The position numbers and the translations under genes were made by a program. From assembly GCF_000820505.1 (NCBI RefSeq), contig NZ_JWJD01000002.1:147153-211152 (forward strand): 64,000 nt of DNA. The letters are read 5' to 3'. Position 1 is the first letter of the stretch; every line of letters begins with the position of its first letter. The DNA comes from Geoalkalibacter ferrihydriticus DSM 17813 (GTDB taxonomy: Bacteria; Desulfobacterota; Desulfuromonadia; Desulfuromonadales; Geoalkalibacteraceae). Below the pieces are notes generated by a model, which was not told the DNA's origin, searched no databases, and was given only the letters and a program-made list of their open reading frames with translations. Positions 45,398 through 53,012 of the stretch are shown here, one piece after another.

Positions 45398-45465
45398 GGC
45401 GGGAGCCCGCCGACGCCTCTGGAGATCGGTCACCGATCTATAGAGGCGTCGGCCATCAGCTTTTT
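45398..45465 (+). terminator. Large two-level hairpin after the flavodoxin-like gene
   Basis: A 12-bp stem (45409-45420 with 45442-45453) is capped by a second 7-bp stem AGATCGG/CCGATCT (45423-45429 with 45433-45439). A run of five T follows after eight bases. A competing stem GGCGGG/CCCGCC (45398-45411) shares its 5' side, so two alternative folds are possible. Confidence 0.6.
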
Positions 45466-45603
45466 GCCTACGGAAGTGTGAAAAATGTTTGAACAATGTC
45501 CAAGGGGGAGACAATCCCCTGCTCCAACTGGCAAAAGTTCGGATCGGAATGGCCCTTTTTTTTCTGAATTTGACATAAGAGACACATTATTGGCGCCGGT
45601 CGT

Positions 45604-46050
45604 TTATCCATTTTTCCGTGGGATGAACCTGCCCTTGGAAGGTGGACTAAGAAACACGCGCTTGAGAAACGCCAGGGAAAGGGCCTCGGTGCGGTTCCAG
45701 GGCATCAAGTGCATCAGTCGCGCAAGCGGACAATAATTGAAAAACAGGTTGGCCGCCAAGCCGACCGTGGTGATGTACATCAGAATAATCATGCCGGAGA
45801 CATATGTGCCGATCGCAACCCAGAGCAGATAGGCGAGGCGAACTTGTACCGGAAAGGGATCAACTCGGAAGCGGAACAACCAGAGAAACAGAAGAGCGTG
45901 GAGAGCCGAGAGGAGTACCACTCCTTGGTAGAAATAGGGATAGAGGAGGCCGCCGAGCAAAAGCAACCAGGTGAGTAGCCAGAGCCACCAGATCAGGCGC
46001 TTGCGAGATGGTTCGGAGAGATGTTGCCAAGGTATAGCCGACTGAGTCAT
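45604..46050 (-). CDS. Small membrane protein of unknown function
   Basis: The 148-residue product has three or four membrane spans (about residues 20-38, 44-62, 72-96) and a conserved-looking NYCPLARLMHLMPWNR segment after the last span. It ends in a basic tail. I recall similar small proteins in bacteria annotated as DUF2784-like or DUF2878-like, but I cannot assign the family. There is no clear ribosome site beyond a weak purine stretch. It is single, between hairpin-rich non-coding stretches. Confidence 0.55.
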   Translation of the reverse strand: MTQSAIPWQHLSEPSRKRLIWWLWLLTWLLLLGGLLYPYFYQGVVLLSALHALLFLWLFRFRVDPFPVQVRLAYLLWVAIGTYVSGMIILMYITTVGLAANLFFNYCPLARLMHLMPWNRTEALSLAFLKRVFLSPPSKGRFIPRKNG

Positions 46051-46451
46051 AGGGTCACGTATATCAGAGAAAGGTCTTTACTCAGATGTATTATGACCAG
46101 AATCCATTTTTCTGCCAACCAGAGATTTTGAGCCGAGCATAACTCCAAATCTATCCGACAGAAGTGATTCGGAGTTTTCAGTCGGAAACCCAATAGAAAC
46201 TTCTCCAAAGATGACGGGGGGCGGAACCAGATCTGAGCAGTCCAAGAAATCACGACCATAAGAACACGAAAATCCCGCCTGGCGATCAGAGCGGGATTTC
46301 CTGCTTATGCAGGAGTAGCAGGATTTGCGGAAGAGTAGGTTTTCAAAAATAGCAGCCTTGAATATCTCATGGTCAATTATATAGTTACACACACAGTTAA
46401 GAAGGGATCTTGTTACTTGTACCCTACATTAAGCTGAAAAGGAGAGCGGCC
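46051..46451. other. Intergenic stretch with paired hairpins
   Basis: 400 bases without a credible gene. AAATCCCGC/GCGGGATTT (46270-46278 with 46291-46299) is a perfect 9-bp inverted repeat, followed at once by CCTGC-TTAT-GCAGG (46300-46313). Neither has a T-run. They may be processing hairpins or the remnant of a repeat element. Confidence 0.45.
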
Positions 46452-47231
46452 ATGAGCATTGATGGGAAAGTCGCCCTGGTAACGGGCGCGGGACAAGGTA
46501 TTGGCCGCGCAATTGCGTTGCGGCTGGCAAGGGATGGCGCCGACATCGCCATTGTCGACATCAACGATGAGAAAATGCAGGCGGTCGTGGCTGAAGTGCG
46601 GGCGATGGGTCGCAAGGCGACGACGTTCAAGGCCGATGTGTCGAAGCGCGACGATGTATATGCCGCCATCGATCACACCGAAAAAGAGCTTGGAGGTTTC
46701 GACATCATCGTCAACAATGCCGGTATCGCCAACATCCAATCCATCGCCGAGGTTACGCCTGCCGAAGTCGAGAAAACCTTCAAGGTGAACGTCGAGGGCG
46801 TTTTGTGGGGTATCCAGGCGGCAGCGGCGAAATTCAAGGAGCGCGGACAGAAAGGCAAAATCATCAGCGCATCGTCCATCGCGGGCCACGAAGGATTTCC
46901 TTTGCTGGGCGTTTATTCGGCTACCAAATTCGCTGTGCGTGCCCTGACGCAGGCGGCGGCCAAAGAATTTGCGAGCGACGGCATCACGGTCAATGCTTAC
47001 TGCCCCGGTGTGGTCGGCACCGATATGTGGGTGGAAATCGATCGGCGCATGGCCGAAATCACTGGCGCTAAAATCGGCGAGAGCTACGATAAGTTCGTCG
47101 GCGGCATCGCACTGGGTCGCGCGCAAACGCCCGAAGACGTGGCGGCTTTCGTTTCCTACCTGGCCGGCCCCGATTCAGACTACATGACGGGACAAGCTCC
47201 CCTGATTGACGGCGGTCTTGTTTATCGTTGA
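46452..47231 (+). CDS. budC: Short-chain dehydrogenase, acetoin/diacetyl reductase type
   Basis: The 259-residue SDR has TGAGQGIG (11-18), the NNAG motif (88-91), Ser 141/142, and catalytic Tyr 155-Lys 159 (YSATK). The sequence around [16 protein letters not shown], the ending [17 protein letters not shown] and the length match BudC/ButA, (S)-acetoin-forming diacetyl reductase, also called meso-2,3-butanediol dehydrogenase. The start at 46452 has AGGAG upstream. No other acetoin genes are in the window, so the natural substrate stays open among vicinal diols and diketones. Confidence 0.85.
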   Translation: MSIDGKVALVTGAGQGIGRAIALRLARDGADIAIVDINDEKMQAVVAEVRAMGRKATTFKADVSKRDDVYAAIDHTEKELGGFDIIVNNAGIANIQSIAEVTPAEVEKTFKVNVEGVLWGIQAAAAKFKERGQKGKIISASSIAGHEGFPLLGVYSATKFAVRALTQAAAKEFASDGITVNAYCPGVVGTDMWVEIDRRMAEITGAKIGESYDKFVGGIALGRAQTPEDVAAFVSYLAGPDSDYMTGQAPLIDGGLVYR

Positions 47232-47264
47232 GTTTGATTACTGCGTTCTGTAAAACGACTTCCG

Positions 47265-47293
47265 TTGACACCGCATTTGTGACGAGAAACTAT
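47265..47293 (+). promoter_or_regulatory. Possible promoter of the thioredoxin-fold selenoprotein
   Basis: A perfect TTGACA (47265-47270) is followed after 17 bases by AACTAT (47288-47293), about 75 bases upstream of the start codon. The -10 is weak. Confidence 0.4.
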
Positions 47294-47370
47294 CCAAGGC
47301 GAAAACGATGCTCAAAATTGCAGTTATCATAGGTTACAAACAACACTAACCATCAGAAAGGAGAACGATC

Positions 47371-47943
47371 ATGTCAGAGATTTCCTGGGTTACTTCATTC
47401 GCAGACGGGTTGGCACAAGCCAAAGCTGACAATAAACTGGTGCTCGTTGATTTTTTCAACCCCAGCTGAATTGGCTGCAAACAGATGAACGCGGTCGCGT
47501 TCCCTGACCCTGCGGTTGTTGATTTCGTCACCAACAACATGATCCCCTTGCGCATCCCCGCAGATGACCCCGAGCTGGGACCGCGCTTCAAAGTTAAATG
47601 GACTCCGACCCTGCTGATCCTGGATGCCGACGGGATTGAACATTACCGGACGCTGGGATTCTATCCTCCGGATGAGCTGATCCCGGCGCTGCTAATGGGG
47701 ATGGGCAAGGCGAGTTTCAATCGGCCGGATCGCTCCGCGGCGTGTGCCTACTTTGAACAGATCCGGGCCAGCTACCCGGCCAGCAGCCTGGCTCCGGAGG
47801 CGGTCTATCTCGACGGTGTCTCCCGCTACATCGAAACGCACGACGCGGCCAACCTGATAGGTATTTTCGACCGGTTGGCAGCCGACTATCCCGATAGCCC
47901 ATGGCTTACCAGAGCCGATCCGTACCGATTGCTGAAAAAGTAG
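47371..47943 (+). CDS. Thioredoxin-fold selenoprotein with in-frame TGA (Sec at residue 33)
   Basis: From the ATG at 47371 (AAAGGAGAA upstream) the frame runs through TGA at 47467-47469 to a stop at 47943, giving 190 residues. The TGA lies exactly in the thioredoxin active site: LVDFFNPS-U33-I-G-C36-K-QM, where relatives have CxxC or UxxC. Both sides read as one family: an N-terminal helix before the TGA, then AVAFPDPAVVDFV, FKVKWTPTLLILD with cis-Pro, and a C-terminal helical half (EAVYLDGV, PYRLL). Similar thioredoxin-family selenoproteins occur in Geobacter relatives. Started after the TGA it would be a headless 152-residue fragment. Confidence 0.87.
47487..47502 (+). promoter_or_regulatory. 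Candidate bacterial SECIS hairpin
   Basis: GAACGC-GGTC-GCGTTC forms a perfect 6-bp stem with loop GGUC, whose start is 23 bases after the TGA. Bacterial SECIS elements have a short apical stem, a G at the loop start and a UGA-to-loop distance of roughly 16-37 bases, and the E. coli fdhF loop also contains GGUC. Confidence 0.6.
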
Positions 47944-48066
47944 ACTACTGCTACAAATAGTTCAAGATGCACTTTGCCTTGCACCATCTGCAAGGGTGTA
48001 CATGACGTAAAACGAAGAAATTCACAGTCAAAATCCGCCGTCTTATTGAACACCATCTGTAACAGG

Positions 48067-48103
48067 CAACAATGGCCCTTCCTCTCTGGATGGGCCATTG
48101 TTG
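48067..48103 (+). terminator. Terminator-like hairpin downstream of the selenoprotein gene
   Basis: The stem CAACAATGGCCC/GGGCCATTGTTG (48067-48078 with 48092-48103) is a perfect 12 bp with a 13-base loop, about 125 bases after the stop. There is no T-run. It may also mark the broken end of the IS110 remnant. Confidence 0.5.
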
Positions 48104-48105
48104 TT

Positions 48106-48362
48106 ATGACCAATGCCAGGACGAAATCAATCCCTTCGTCGGCGCACAGATCGGCCAGCCAGTATCAGGTGAACATGCACTCGCATCCGACCACGAGATT
48201 GGCGCGATAGGGTTTGATCAGACGCAGAAACGCCTTGGGGCGAGTGGGGATGTTCTGATGGACCACCACCTCGCCTGTTGCATTGAGGATGCAGACATAC
48301 ATGGCGTCGGCATGCAGATCGACGCCGCAATAATGCGGATGCTGCTTGGTGTAGAGTTTCAT
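48106..48362 (-). mobile_element. IS110-family transposase, 5' remnant with a nonsense codon
   Basis: From the ATG at 48362 (AAAGGAG upstream) the frame gives the IS110 RuvC-like start: HYCGVDLHADAMYVCIL with the catalytic Asp, then LPTRP-type segment and CECMFT. A TGA at 48167-48165 replaces the conserved Trp, after which YWLADLCADEGIDFVLA continues in frame. Similarity stops at about 48106. Full IS110 transposases are about 330-400 residues, so only about 85 are left. Confidence 0.8.
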
Positions 48363-48447
48363 GGTGCAGGCTCCTTTCTTTGAGGTTTTGGGTTTCTCAA
48401 AGGATACCGGGTTGTCCGGTGTCTAGGAGGGGGCCTGCACTAGTATC

Positions 48448-48540
48448 AATGGCCTGGAGCGCATCATGAGGGAGATCCGGCGGAGAACCAGGGTGGTTGG
48501 CGCCTTCCCCGATGGACATTCTGCTCTGGTGCTCTGCGCG
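48448..48540 (+). mobile_element. IS256-family transposase, C-terminal fragment
   Basis: In frame from 48448 the sequence reads NGLERIMREIRRRTRVVGAF then PDGHSALVL, the conserved end of Mutator/IS256 transposases. No start or N-terminal part is present. The IS110 remnant lies directly to the left, so this is a junction of two element scars. The frame ends in a TGA inside the -35 box of the next operon. Confidence 0.75.
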
Positions 48541-48563
48541 GGCATAGGCTTACAAAAAGGAAA

Positions 48564-48592
48564 TTGACAAAACGTAAATTATGTACAAAATA
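48564..48592 (+). promoter_or_regulatory. Probable promoter of the Phd-MNT/HEPN module
   Basis: A perfect TTGACA (48564-48569) is followed after 17 bases by AAAATA (48587-48592). The AT-rich spacer contains TTATGTACAAAATA, a possible antitoxin-binding site. Confidence 0.5.
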
Positions 48593-48615
48593 GAAAGGGT
48601 GGACAGGAGAAAAAA

Positions 48616-49125
48616 ATGCGTGAAATCCCTTTGACCGAGGCACGAGCAAAAATTTCCGATCTGGCCGGCGCGGTGCGTTACAATCGCGAACGGATCGCTC
48701 TGACCAGGCATGGCAAACCGGTGGCCTACCTCATTGGCGCCGAGGACATGCAGCGCCTTGAAGAAGCGCAAAGCACCACGCTGAATGCCTATCCCACCCT
48801 GAAACAACTGCGCGCGGAGGATCTGAACCAACGCAAGGCCAAGGCGCTTGCCGGTGCAAGGCGCGTGCTGGCTTACCTTGAATCCCTGGGCGCAAAGGCC
48901 GCAGTGGTCGGCTCCCTGGTGCGCAATCGCTTTCGCCTGCATTCCGATGTCGATTTCCTGATTCTGTCGATCCCCGAAAACCGGCGCTATTGCGTTGAAG
49001 GGGAGATCGAAAAATTGATCGACAGGGACATTTCCTTCCATGTGCTGTACCTGGATGAGATTGAAGATCCGCAATGGCGCGCCAAACTTCTGGACGAGGC
49101 AAGAGATGGATCCGATCTGGTTTGA
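48616..49125 (+). CDS. Antitoxin: Phd/YefM domain fused to an MNT nucleotidyltransferase
   Basis: The 169-residue protein combines two antitoxin types. Residues 1-55 are a Phd/YefM-like DNA-binding domain (IPLTEARAKISDLAGAV, then LTRHGKPVAYLIGAEDM). After a helical linker, residues 80-169 are a minimal nucleotidyltransferase with the complete GSx10DxD site (G99-S100, D111 and D113). MntA antitoxins silence HEPN toxins by adding AMP to them. The N-terminal Phd part would give autorepression. GGAG lies before the ATG, and the frame overlaps the HEPN gene by 20 bases. Confidence 0.83.
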   Translation: MREIPLTEARAKISDLAGAVRYNRERIALTRHGKPVAYLIGAEDMQRLEEAQSTTLNAYPTLKQLRAEDLNQRKAKALAGARRVLAYLESLGAKAAVVGSLVRNRFRLHSDVDFLILSIPENRRYCVEGEIEKLIDRDISFHVLYLDEIEDPQWRAKLLDEARDGSDLV

Positions 49126-49624
49126 TGTCGCCAACAAGTTTCGCAACATTTGGCGCGAAATCGCTTATGTGGAACAGGCCATCAGCGACCCGGCTCTGAG
49201 CCGCGCCGAAGACCACTTCGAACACCGCAAGGCCCTCACCGCCCTTTCTTCAAGCATCGAGCATGTTTATTCCGGCCTGGAGGATATTTTTGTCAAAATC
49301 GTCGCGGAAATCGACGGACCCTTCACGGAAAGCGGCAACTGGCATCGCGACCTGCTCGAACGCCTCGAAAACCCCTGCCCCGGCCGCCGCCCGGCCGTCC
49401 TTTCCGCGCACACCGCGGGCCAGCTCGCCGAACTCCTCGGCTTTCGCCATGTGGTGCGCAAAAACTACCCCCATGTCCTATACGTCGACAAGGTCATTGA
49501 AAACGCCAACCTTACACGAGACTGCACCGCCCGCGTCGCCGCAGAGTTGATCACATTCGCCCGAATCATGGAGGATGATCCGGCGCTGGAAATCATCGGC
49601 ATCAGGCCACCCGACGCGCGTTAG
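49106..49624 (+). CDS. HEPN-domain toxin, HepT-like
   Basis: The 172-residue all-helical protein starts at the ATG at 49106, inside the last codons of the Phd-MNT gene. The HEPN RNase motif Rx4H appears at R118 and H123 (RKNYPH), followed by Y126. Classical HepT has Rx4HxY with the Tyr modified by AMP, so here the Tyr is one residue further. It is longer than typical HepT (about 110-140 residues), with an N-terminal helix extension. Its pairing with the MNT protein makes a toxin role likely. Confidence 0.75.
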   Translation: MDPIWFDVANKFRNIWREIAYVEQAISDPALSRAEDHFEHRKALTALSSSIEHVYSGLEDIFVKIVAEIDGPFTESGNWHRDLLERLENPCPGRRPAVLSAHTAGQLAELLGFRHVVRKNYPHVLYVDKVIENANLTRDCTARVAAELITFARIMEDDPALEIIGIRPPDAR

Positions 49625-49685
49625 AAACGCCCGCTTGCCAGAGGCCACGGAGGACAGCATCGGAGGTTGAACAGTTTCTGTCTCG

Positions 49686-49771
49686 AAAATCGGGCTATAA
49701 GTCGTGCTGAGGCCTTTCTTTTGTGAGGATAATTGAAGGAAGGTCAACTACTTTCTTTGGTCCGACCCCAG
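49686..49771. repeat. Dispersed repeat, copy 1
   Basis: AAAATCGGGCTATAAG (49686-49701) and CTTTGGTCCGACCCCAG (49755-49771) lie 69 bases apart start to start. The same two blocks recur at 54420 and 54487. The sequence between them is not conserved. A block of the CTGGGGTCGGACC kind (reverse strand) recalls repeats linked to RAYT transposases. Confidence 0.7.
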
Positions 49772-50204
49772 GCGGGGCACCTCACCGGGGGTTCAAACCC
49801 CCGGCTGCAGCCACGCGGCCGCCATGCGGCGCCTAGGATCATCGGCCAATTACGCCCGAAGGCCTCTCTCTGTCAAAGCGCTGGCAGCCTGCTGAATTTG
49901 GCTGTTTTTTGACCTACTTCAATCATTCACAAGGCTATTTTTTCACTAATCCGGTTGTTCATAAAACCGAAATCTTGGCAGATTCCCGCCTAATTCGACG
50001 GATATCCTCCTCTTCGCAACGCCCCAGGCATACAGGCATGTTTCTTGCTTTATTAGTTACTGTTTTTTAAAACTCACAAATTAGCTATCGGCACAATGAT
50101 GTGCTTGAGGCTTGGCAACGGCGCCCCTGGGGACATTGGTCTTCAGGGGTTTTTTTGTTTGGTCCCTGGGGATGGCGGGGATATTTCAAGGAAGGGATTA
50201 ATTG
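49772..50204 (+). other. Long leader before the CheW-sensor gene, with terminator-like hairpin
   Basis: No gene is seen. 49790-49815 contains GGGGGTTCAAACCCCC followed by a CCA, resembling the 3' end of a tRNA but with no 5' half. Nearer the gene, CCCCTG/CAGGGG (50124-50129 with 50144-50149) plus seven T forms a terminator-like hairpin in the presumed leader, 50 bases before the ATG; it could be an attenuator or the end of a small RNA. Confidence 0.5.
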
Positions 50205-52850
50205 ATGTCGAAGGAAGCGCACTACAAGGATGTGAAAGTGCCTAAGCAACTGCTCGGTTTGATCAACCACATGTCGGATGTGGAAGGCTACCGCGAAGAG
50301 CTCAGGAACCTCGGCAACCAGTGGGACCTGTTGACTATCTTGGGACAGATCAGCGGCACCGGCATGGACATGAGCGGCACCCGCCTGGGATTCCAGCGGC
50401 TCACTGCGGAACTGCTCGGGCAGCTAGGGATGGAAACCCTGAAAAAGACCGTCCAGGAAATCGGCAGCAAAGCCCAGGTGGCCGTCGACATCGTCATCCG
50501 CAACCTTTTCGAACGCACAGCCGATATCGGCTTTCTGGCCACCGACGACGACATTCGGGAATTCCTCAAGGCCTTCATCGCGCTCAACAACCAGATGGAC
50601 GTGTTCCAGGAAAGCGACAGCGATGAACTCCATATCAGCGGTCTCGACGCCAGTCTGAGCGACCATGCCGACAAGGTAGCCAAAATGGTCGCCCGTTTTC
50701 AGGAATACGTGGCCAAGTACTCGGTCTATTTCAATATCATCCTGCTTGACACCTGCGGAAACGTTCTGGTTCAGTTGGACTCCGACAACAACATCCGCCA
50801 ATCAGCGGATCCCTTGATCAAGGAAGCCCTGTCCACCAACGCGGACTACGTGGAAATCTTCCGCCACAGCGATCTGCTCGAATCGGAAAGTGAATCGCTG
50901 ATTTACGCCTACCGGGTCACCGAAAGCAATGATCCCGACTCCGCACCCCTGGGAGTCCTCTGCCTGTGCTTCCGCTTCGAAAACGAAATGCAAGGCGTGT
51001 TCAAGAACCTGGGCGGCGAAGGGGACTGGTCGGTCATGAGCCTGCTCGACAAAAAGGGGCGGGTTATCGCCAGCAGTGACACATTCCATATTCCCCTCGG
51101 CGCGGTCATGGAGTTCGACCTGGAGGCGGAATTCAAGGTCACCCAGTTCGCCGGACGACAATACCTGGCCAAAACCTGCGCCACCAAAGGATACCAGGGA
51201 TTTTACGGCCTCGGCTGGTACGGACATGTGATGATTCCCCTGGAGCACGCCTTCGACAAATCCCATTCCTCCGACCTGCGGCAGCGGGTCGATCAGGGCA
51301 TTCTCGATGCGGTCATGAGCGACCCCCGGCTGTTCTCCGAAGACCTGCGCTCCATCCCCATCCAGGCCGACCAAATCCAGCACGAGCTTGAGCGAACGGT
51401 TTGGAACGGTAACGTGCGCGAGAGTGACGCGCAGAGCAAGGTGCTGCTGTGGAACATCTCCGACGCCGGCGCCCGCACCAAGATGGTCTTCGAGCAATCC
51501 ATCGGCAATCTGCATGAAACGGTGGTCAGCGGCATCCTCAACGATGTCGAGTTCCAGGCGGCGCTGGCCGTGGACATCATGGATCGCAACCTCTACGAGC
51601 GGGCCAACGACTGCCGCTGGTGGGCTCTAACCTCGGCATTCCGCAAGATTCTCGCTCAGAGCCAAATTTCAACGCAGGAAACGGAGGAGATTGCCTCAAT
51701 TCTGGCGTACATCAACGGCCTCTATACGGTTTACACCAACCTGTTCGTCTACGATGCGGGAGGAAAAATTCTCGCTGTATCCAGCCCATCCGATGCCCGG
51801 ATCGTCGACGCCACCCTGAGCGACGACTGGGTCCGCGAAACCCTGGCCTTGAAGGACTCGCAGGCCTACAGCGTTTCCCCATTCCGGGCCACCCCCTTAT
51901 ATGACGACCGGCACACCTACATCTATGGCGCCGCCATCACCGACCTGCAGGATGAAAAGCACTGTGTTGGCGGCATCGGGATCGTCTTCGACAGCGAGCC
52001 GCAATTCAGGGAAATGTTGCTAGACTCCCTGCCCCGCAGTGAAAAGGGCGGTGTCTTGAATGGCTGTTTCGGCATTTTTGCCGACCGCAAAAAGAGAATC
52101 ATCAGCTCAACGGATGAGCGGTTCAAAGTCGGCACCGTGCTTGACATCGATGCGAACTTTTTCAACCTGCCGAAGGGGGAAGGGACGTCCAAGATCATCG
52201 AATTGCATGGCTACTATTACGCCGTGGGTTCTCGCACCAGCGCCGGTTATCGCGAATACAAGGTCAATGACGGCTATGAGAACGATGTCATCGGCATGGT
52301 TTTCGTCCCCCTGGCCGAGATCGCCGACCAGAAAAAACGCACGCAGCGCCGCCGGGAAATGGGGGTGGGTGTCGCCAACAGCCGCGACAGCGGACCGGAC
52401 TGCATCGAACTGGCCACCTTCTATATCGGCAACAAGTGGCTCGGCATCAATGCCGGCAAGGTGAGAGAGGCGATCAATTCCGACGGCATCACGAGCATTC
52501 CGGGAACCCAGGAATACGTGATCGGAAAACTGCTGCACAACAACAAGGTCCTCACCATCATCGACATCCGCACCCAACTGCGCCTGCCCAAGGAAATCTT
52601 TGACCCCAATGGGCCGATCGTGGTCGTGGAAACCGAGGATGGAGACTGGATCGGCCTGGTCGTCGATGCCCTGGGTGAAATCCCCCGGGTCGCCCTCGAC
52701 CGGGTCGACAGCAGCAGAAATGTTTTCGACACCCAGGAAAGTTATGTGGAATGCACCATCAAGCCAACCGTCCAATCCGGGCAGAAGGATCTGCTGGTGG
52801 TCTTGGATCCGACCAAGTTGGTAAAGACCTTAATCGGTAAACGCCGCTGA
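50205..52850 (+). CDS. Soluble double-sensor protein with C-terminal CheW domain
   Basis: The 881-residue protein has no signal peptide or membrane span and no chemoreceptor signalling hairpin. Two sensor-like (Cache/PAS-fold) regions are seen at about residues 165-370 and 480-720, each with a strand pattern such as VYFNIILLDTCGNVLVQLD and TVYTNLFVYDAGGKILAVSS; they look like an internal duplication. Residues about 740-875 are a CheW domain (FYIGNKWLGIN, IDIRTQLRLP, VVVETEDGDWIGLVVDALGEI). GGAAGGGA precedes the ATG. It may couple a cytoplasmic signal to CheA arrays. No chemotaxis genes are near. Confidence 0.8.
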   Translation: MSKEAHYKDVKVPKQLLGLINHMSDVEGYREELRNLGNQWDLLTILGQISGTGMDMSGTRLGFQRLTAELLGQLGMETLKKTVQEIGSKAQVAVDIVIRNLFERTADIGFLATDDDIREFLKAFIALNNQMDVFQESDSDELHISGLDASLSDHADKVAKMVARFQEYVAKYSVYFNIILLDTCGNVLVQLDSDNNIRQSADPLIKEALSTNADYVEIFRHSDLLESESESLIYAYRVTESNDPDSAPLGVLCLCFRFENEMQGVFKNLGGEGDWSVMSLLDKKGRVIASSDTFHIPLGAVMEFDLEAEFKVTQFAGRQYLAKTCATKGYQGFYGLGWYGHVMIPLEHAFDKSHSSDLRQRVDQGILDAVMSDPRLFSEDLRSIPIQADQIQHELERTVWNGNVRESDAQSKVLLWNISDAGARTKMVFEQSIGNLHETVVSGILNDVEFQAALAVDIMDRNLYERANDCRWWALTSAFRKILAQSQISTQETEEIASILAYINGLYTVYTNLFVYDAGGKILAVSSPSDARIVDATLSDDWVRETLALKDSQAYSVSPFRATPLYDDRHTYIYGAAITDLQDEKHCVGGIGIVFDSEPQFREMLLDSLPRSEKGGVLNGCFGIFADRKKRIISSTDERFKVGTVLDIDANFFNLPKGEGTSKIIELHGYYYAVGSRTSAGYREYKVNDGYENDVIGMVFVPLAEIADQKKRTQRRREMGVGVANSRDSGPDCIELATFYIGNKWLGINAGKVREAINSDGITSIPGTQEYVIGKLLHNNKVLTIIDIRTQLRLPKEIFDPNGPIVVVETEDGDWIGLVVDALGEIPRVALDRVDSSRNVFDTQESYVECTIKPTVQSGQKDLLVVLDPTKLVKTLIGKRR

Positions 52851-52982
52851 TCCAGGCATGCAGTCGCCAGGCGGCGCTTAAGATCAACAGAGAATTGTGC
52901 CCCCAACTCCTTGCCCGCCGCCTCTTCGCAGCGTCGGCTGCCCTCCGGCTGCGTCACAGGGGGAAGAGCGAGATACTTGCCT

Positions 52983-53003
52983 CCCCCCTGTTGCATAGGG
53001 GGG
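52983..53003. terminator. Hairpin between the converging CheW-sensor and HNH genes
   Basis: CCCCCCT-GTTGCAT-AGGGGGG is a perfect 7-bp stem. There is no T-run on either side, so termination is uncertain. The rest of 52851-53012 is GC-rich and shows no gene. Confidence 0.35.
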
Positions 53004-53012
53004 ATTGAGAGG

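Noticed and set aside
48165-48167. In-frame TGA in the IS110 transposase as a third selenocysteine codon
   Set aside because: The family has Trp at this position, not Cys, and the gene is otherwise truncated, so a TGG to TGA nonsense mutation is the simple explanation.
49790-49815. tRNA-like element: GGGGGTTCAAACCCCC followed by CCA, also readable as an anticodon arm with TCA (tRNA-Sec)
   Set aside because: There is no D-arm, no 5' acceptor strand and no second T-arm within reach, and the stem lengths are off by one. At most it is a tRNA 3'-end remnant.
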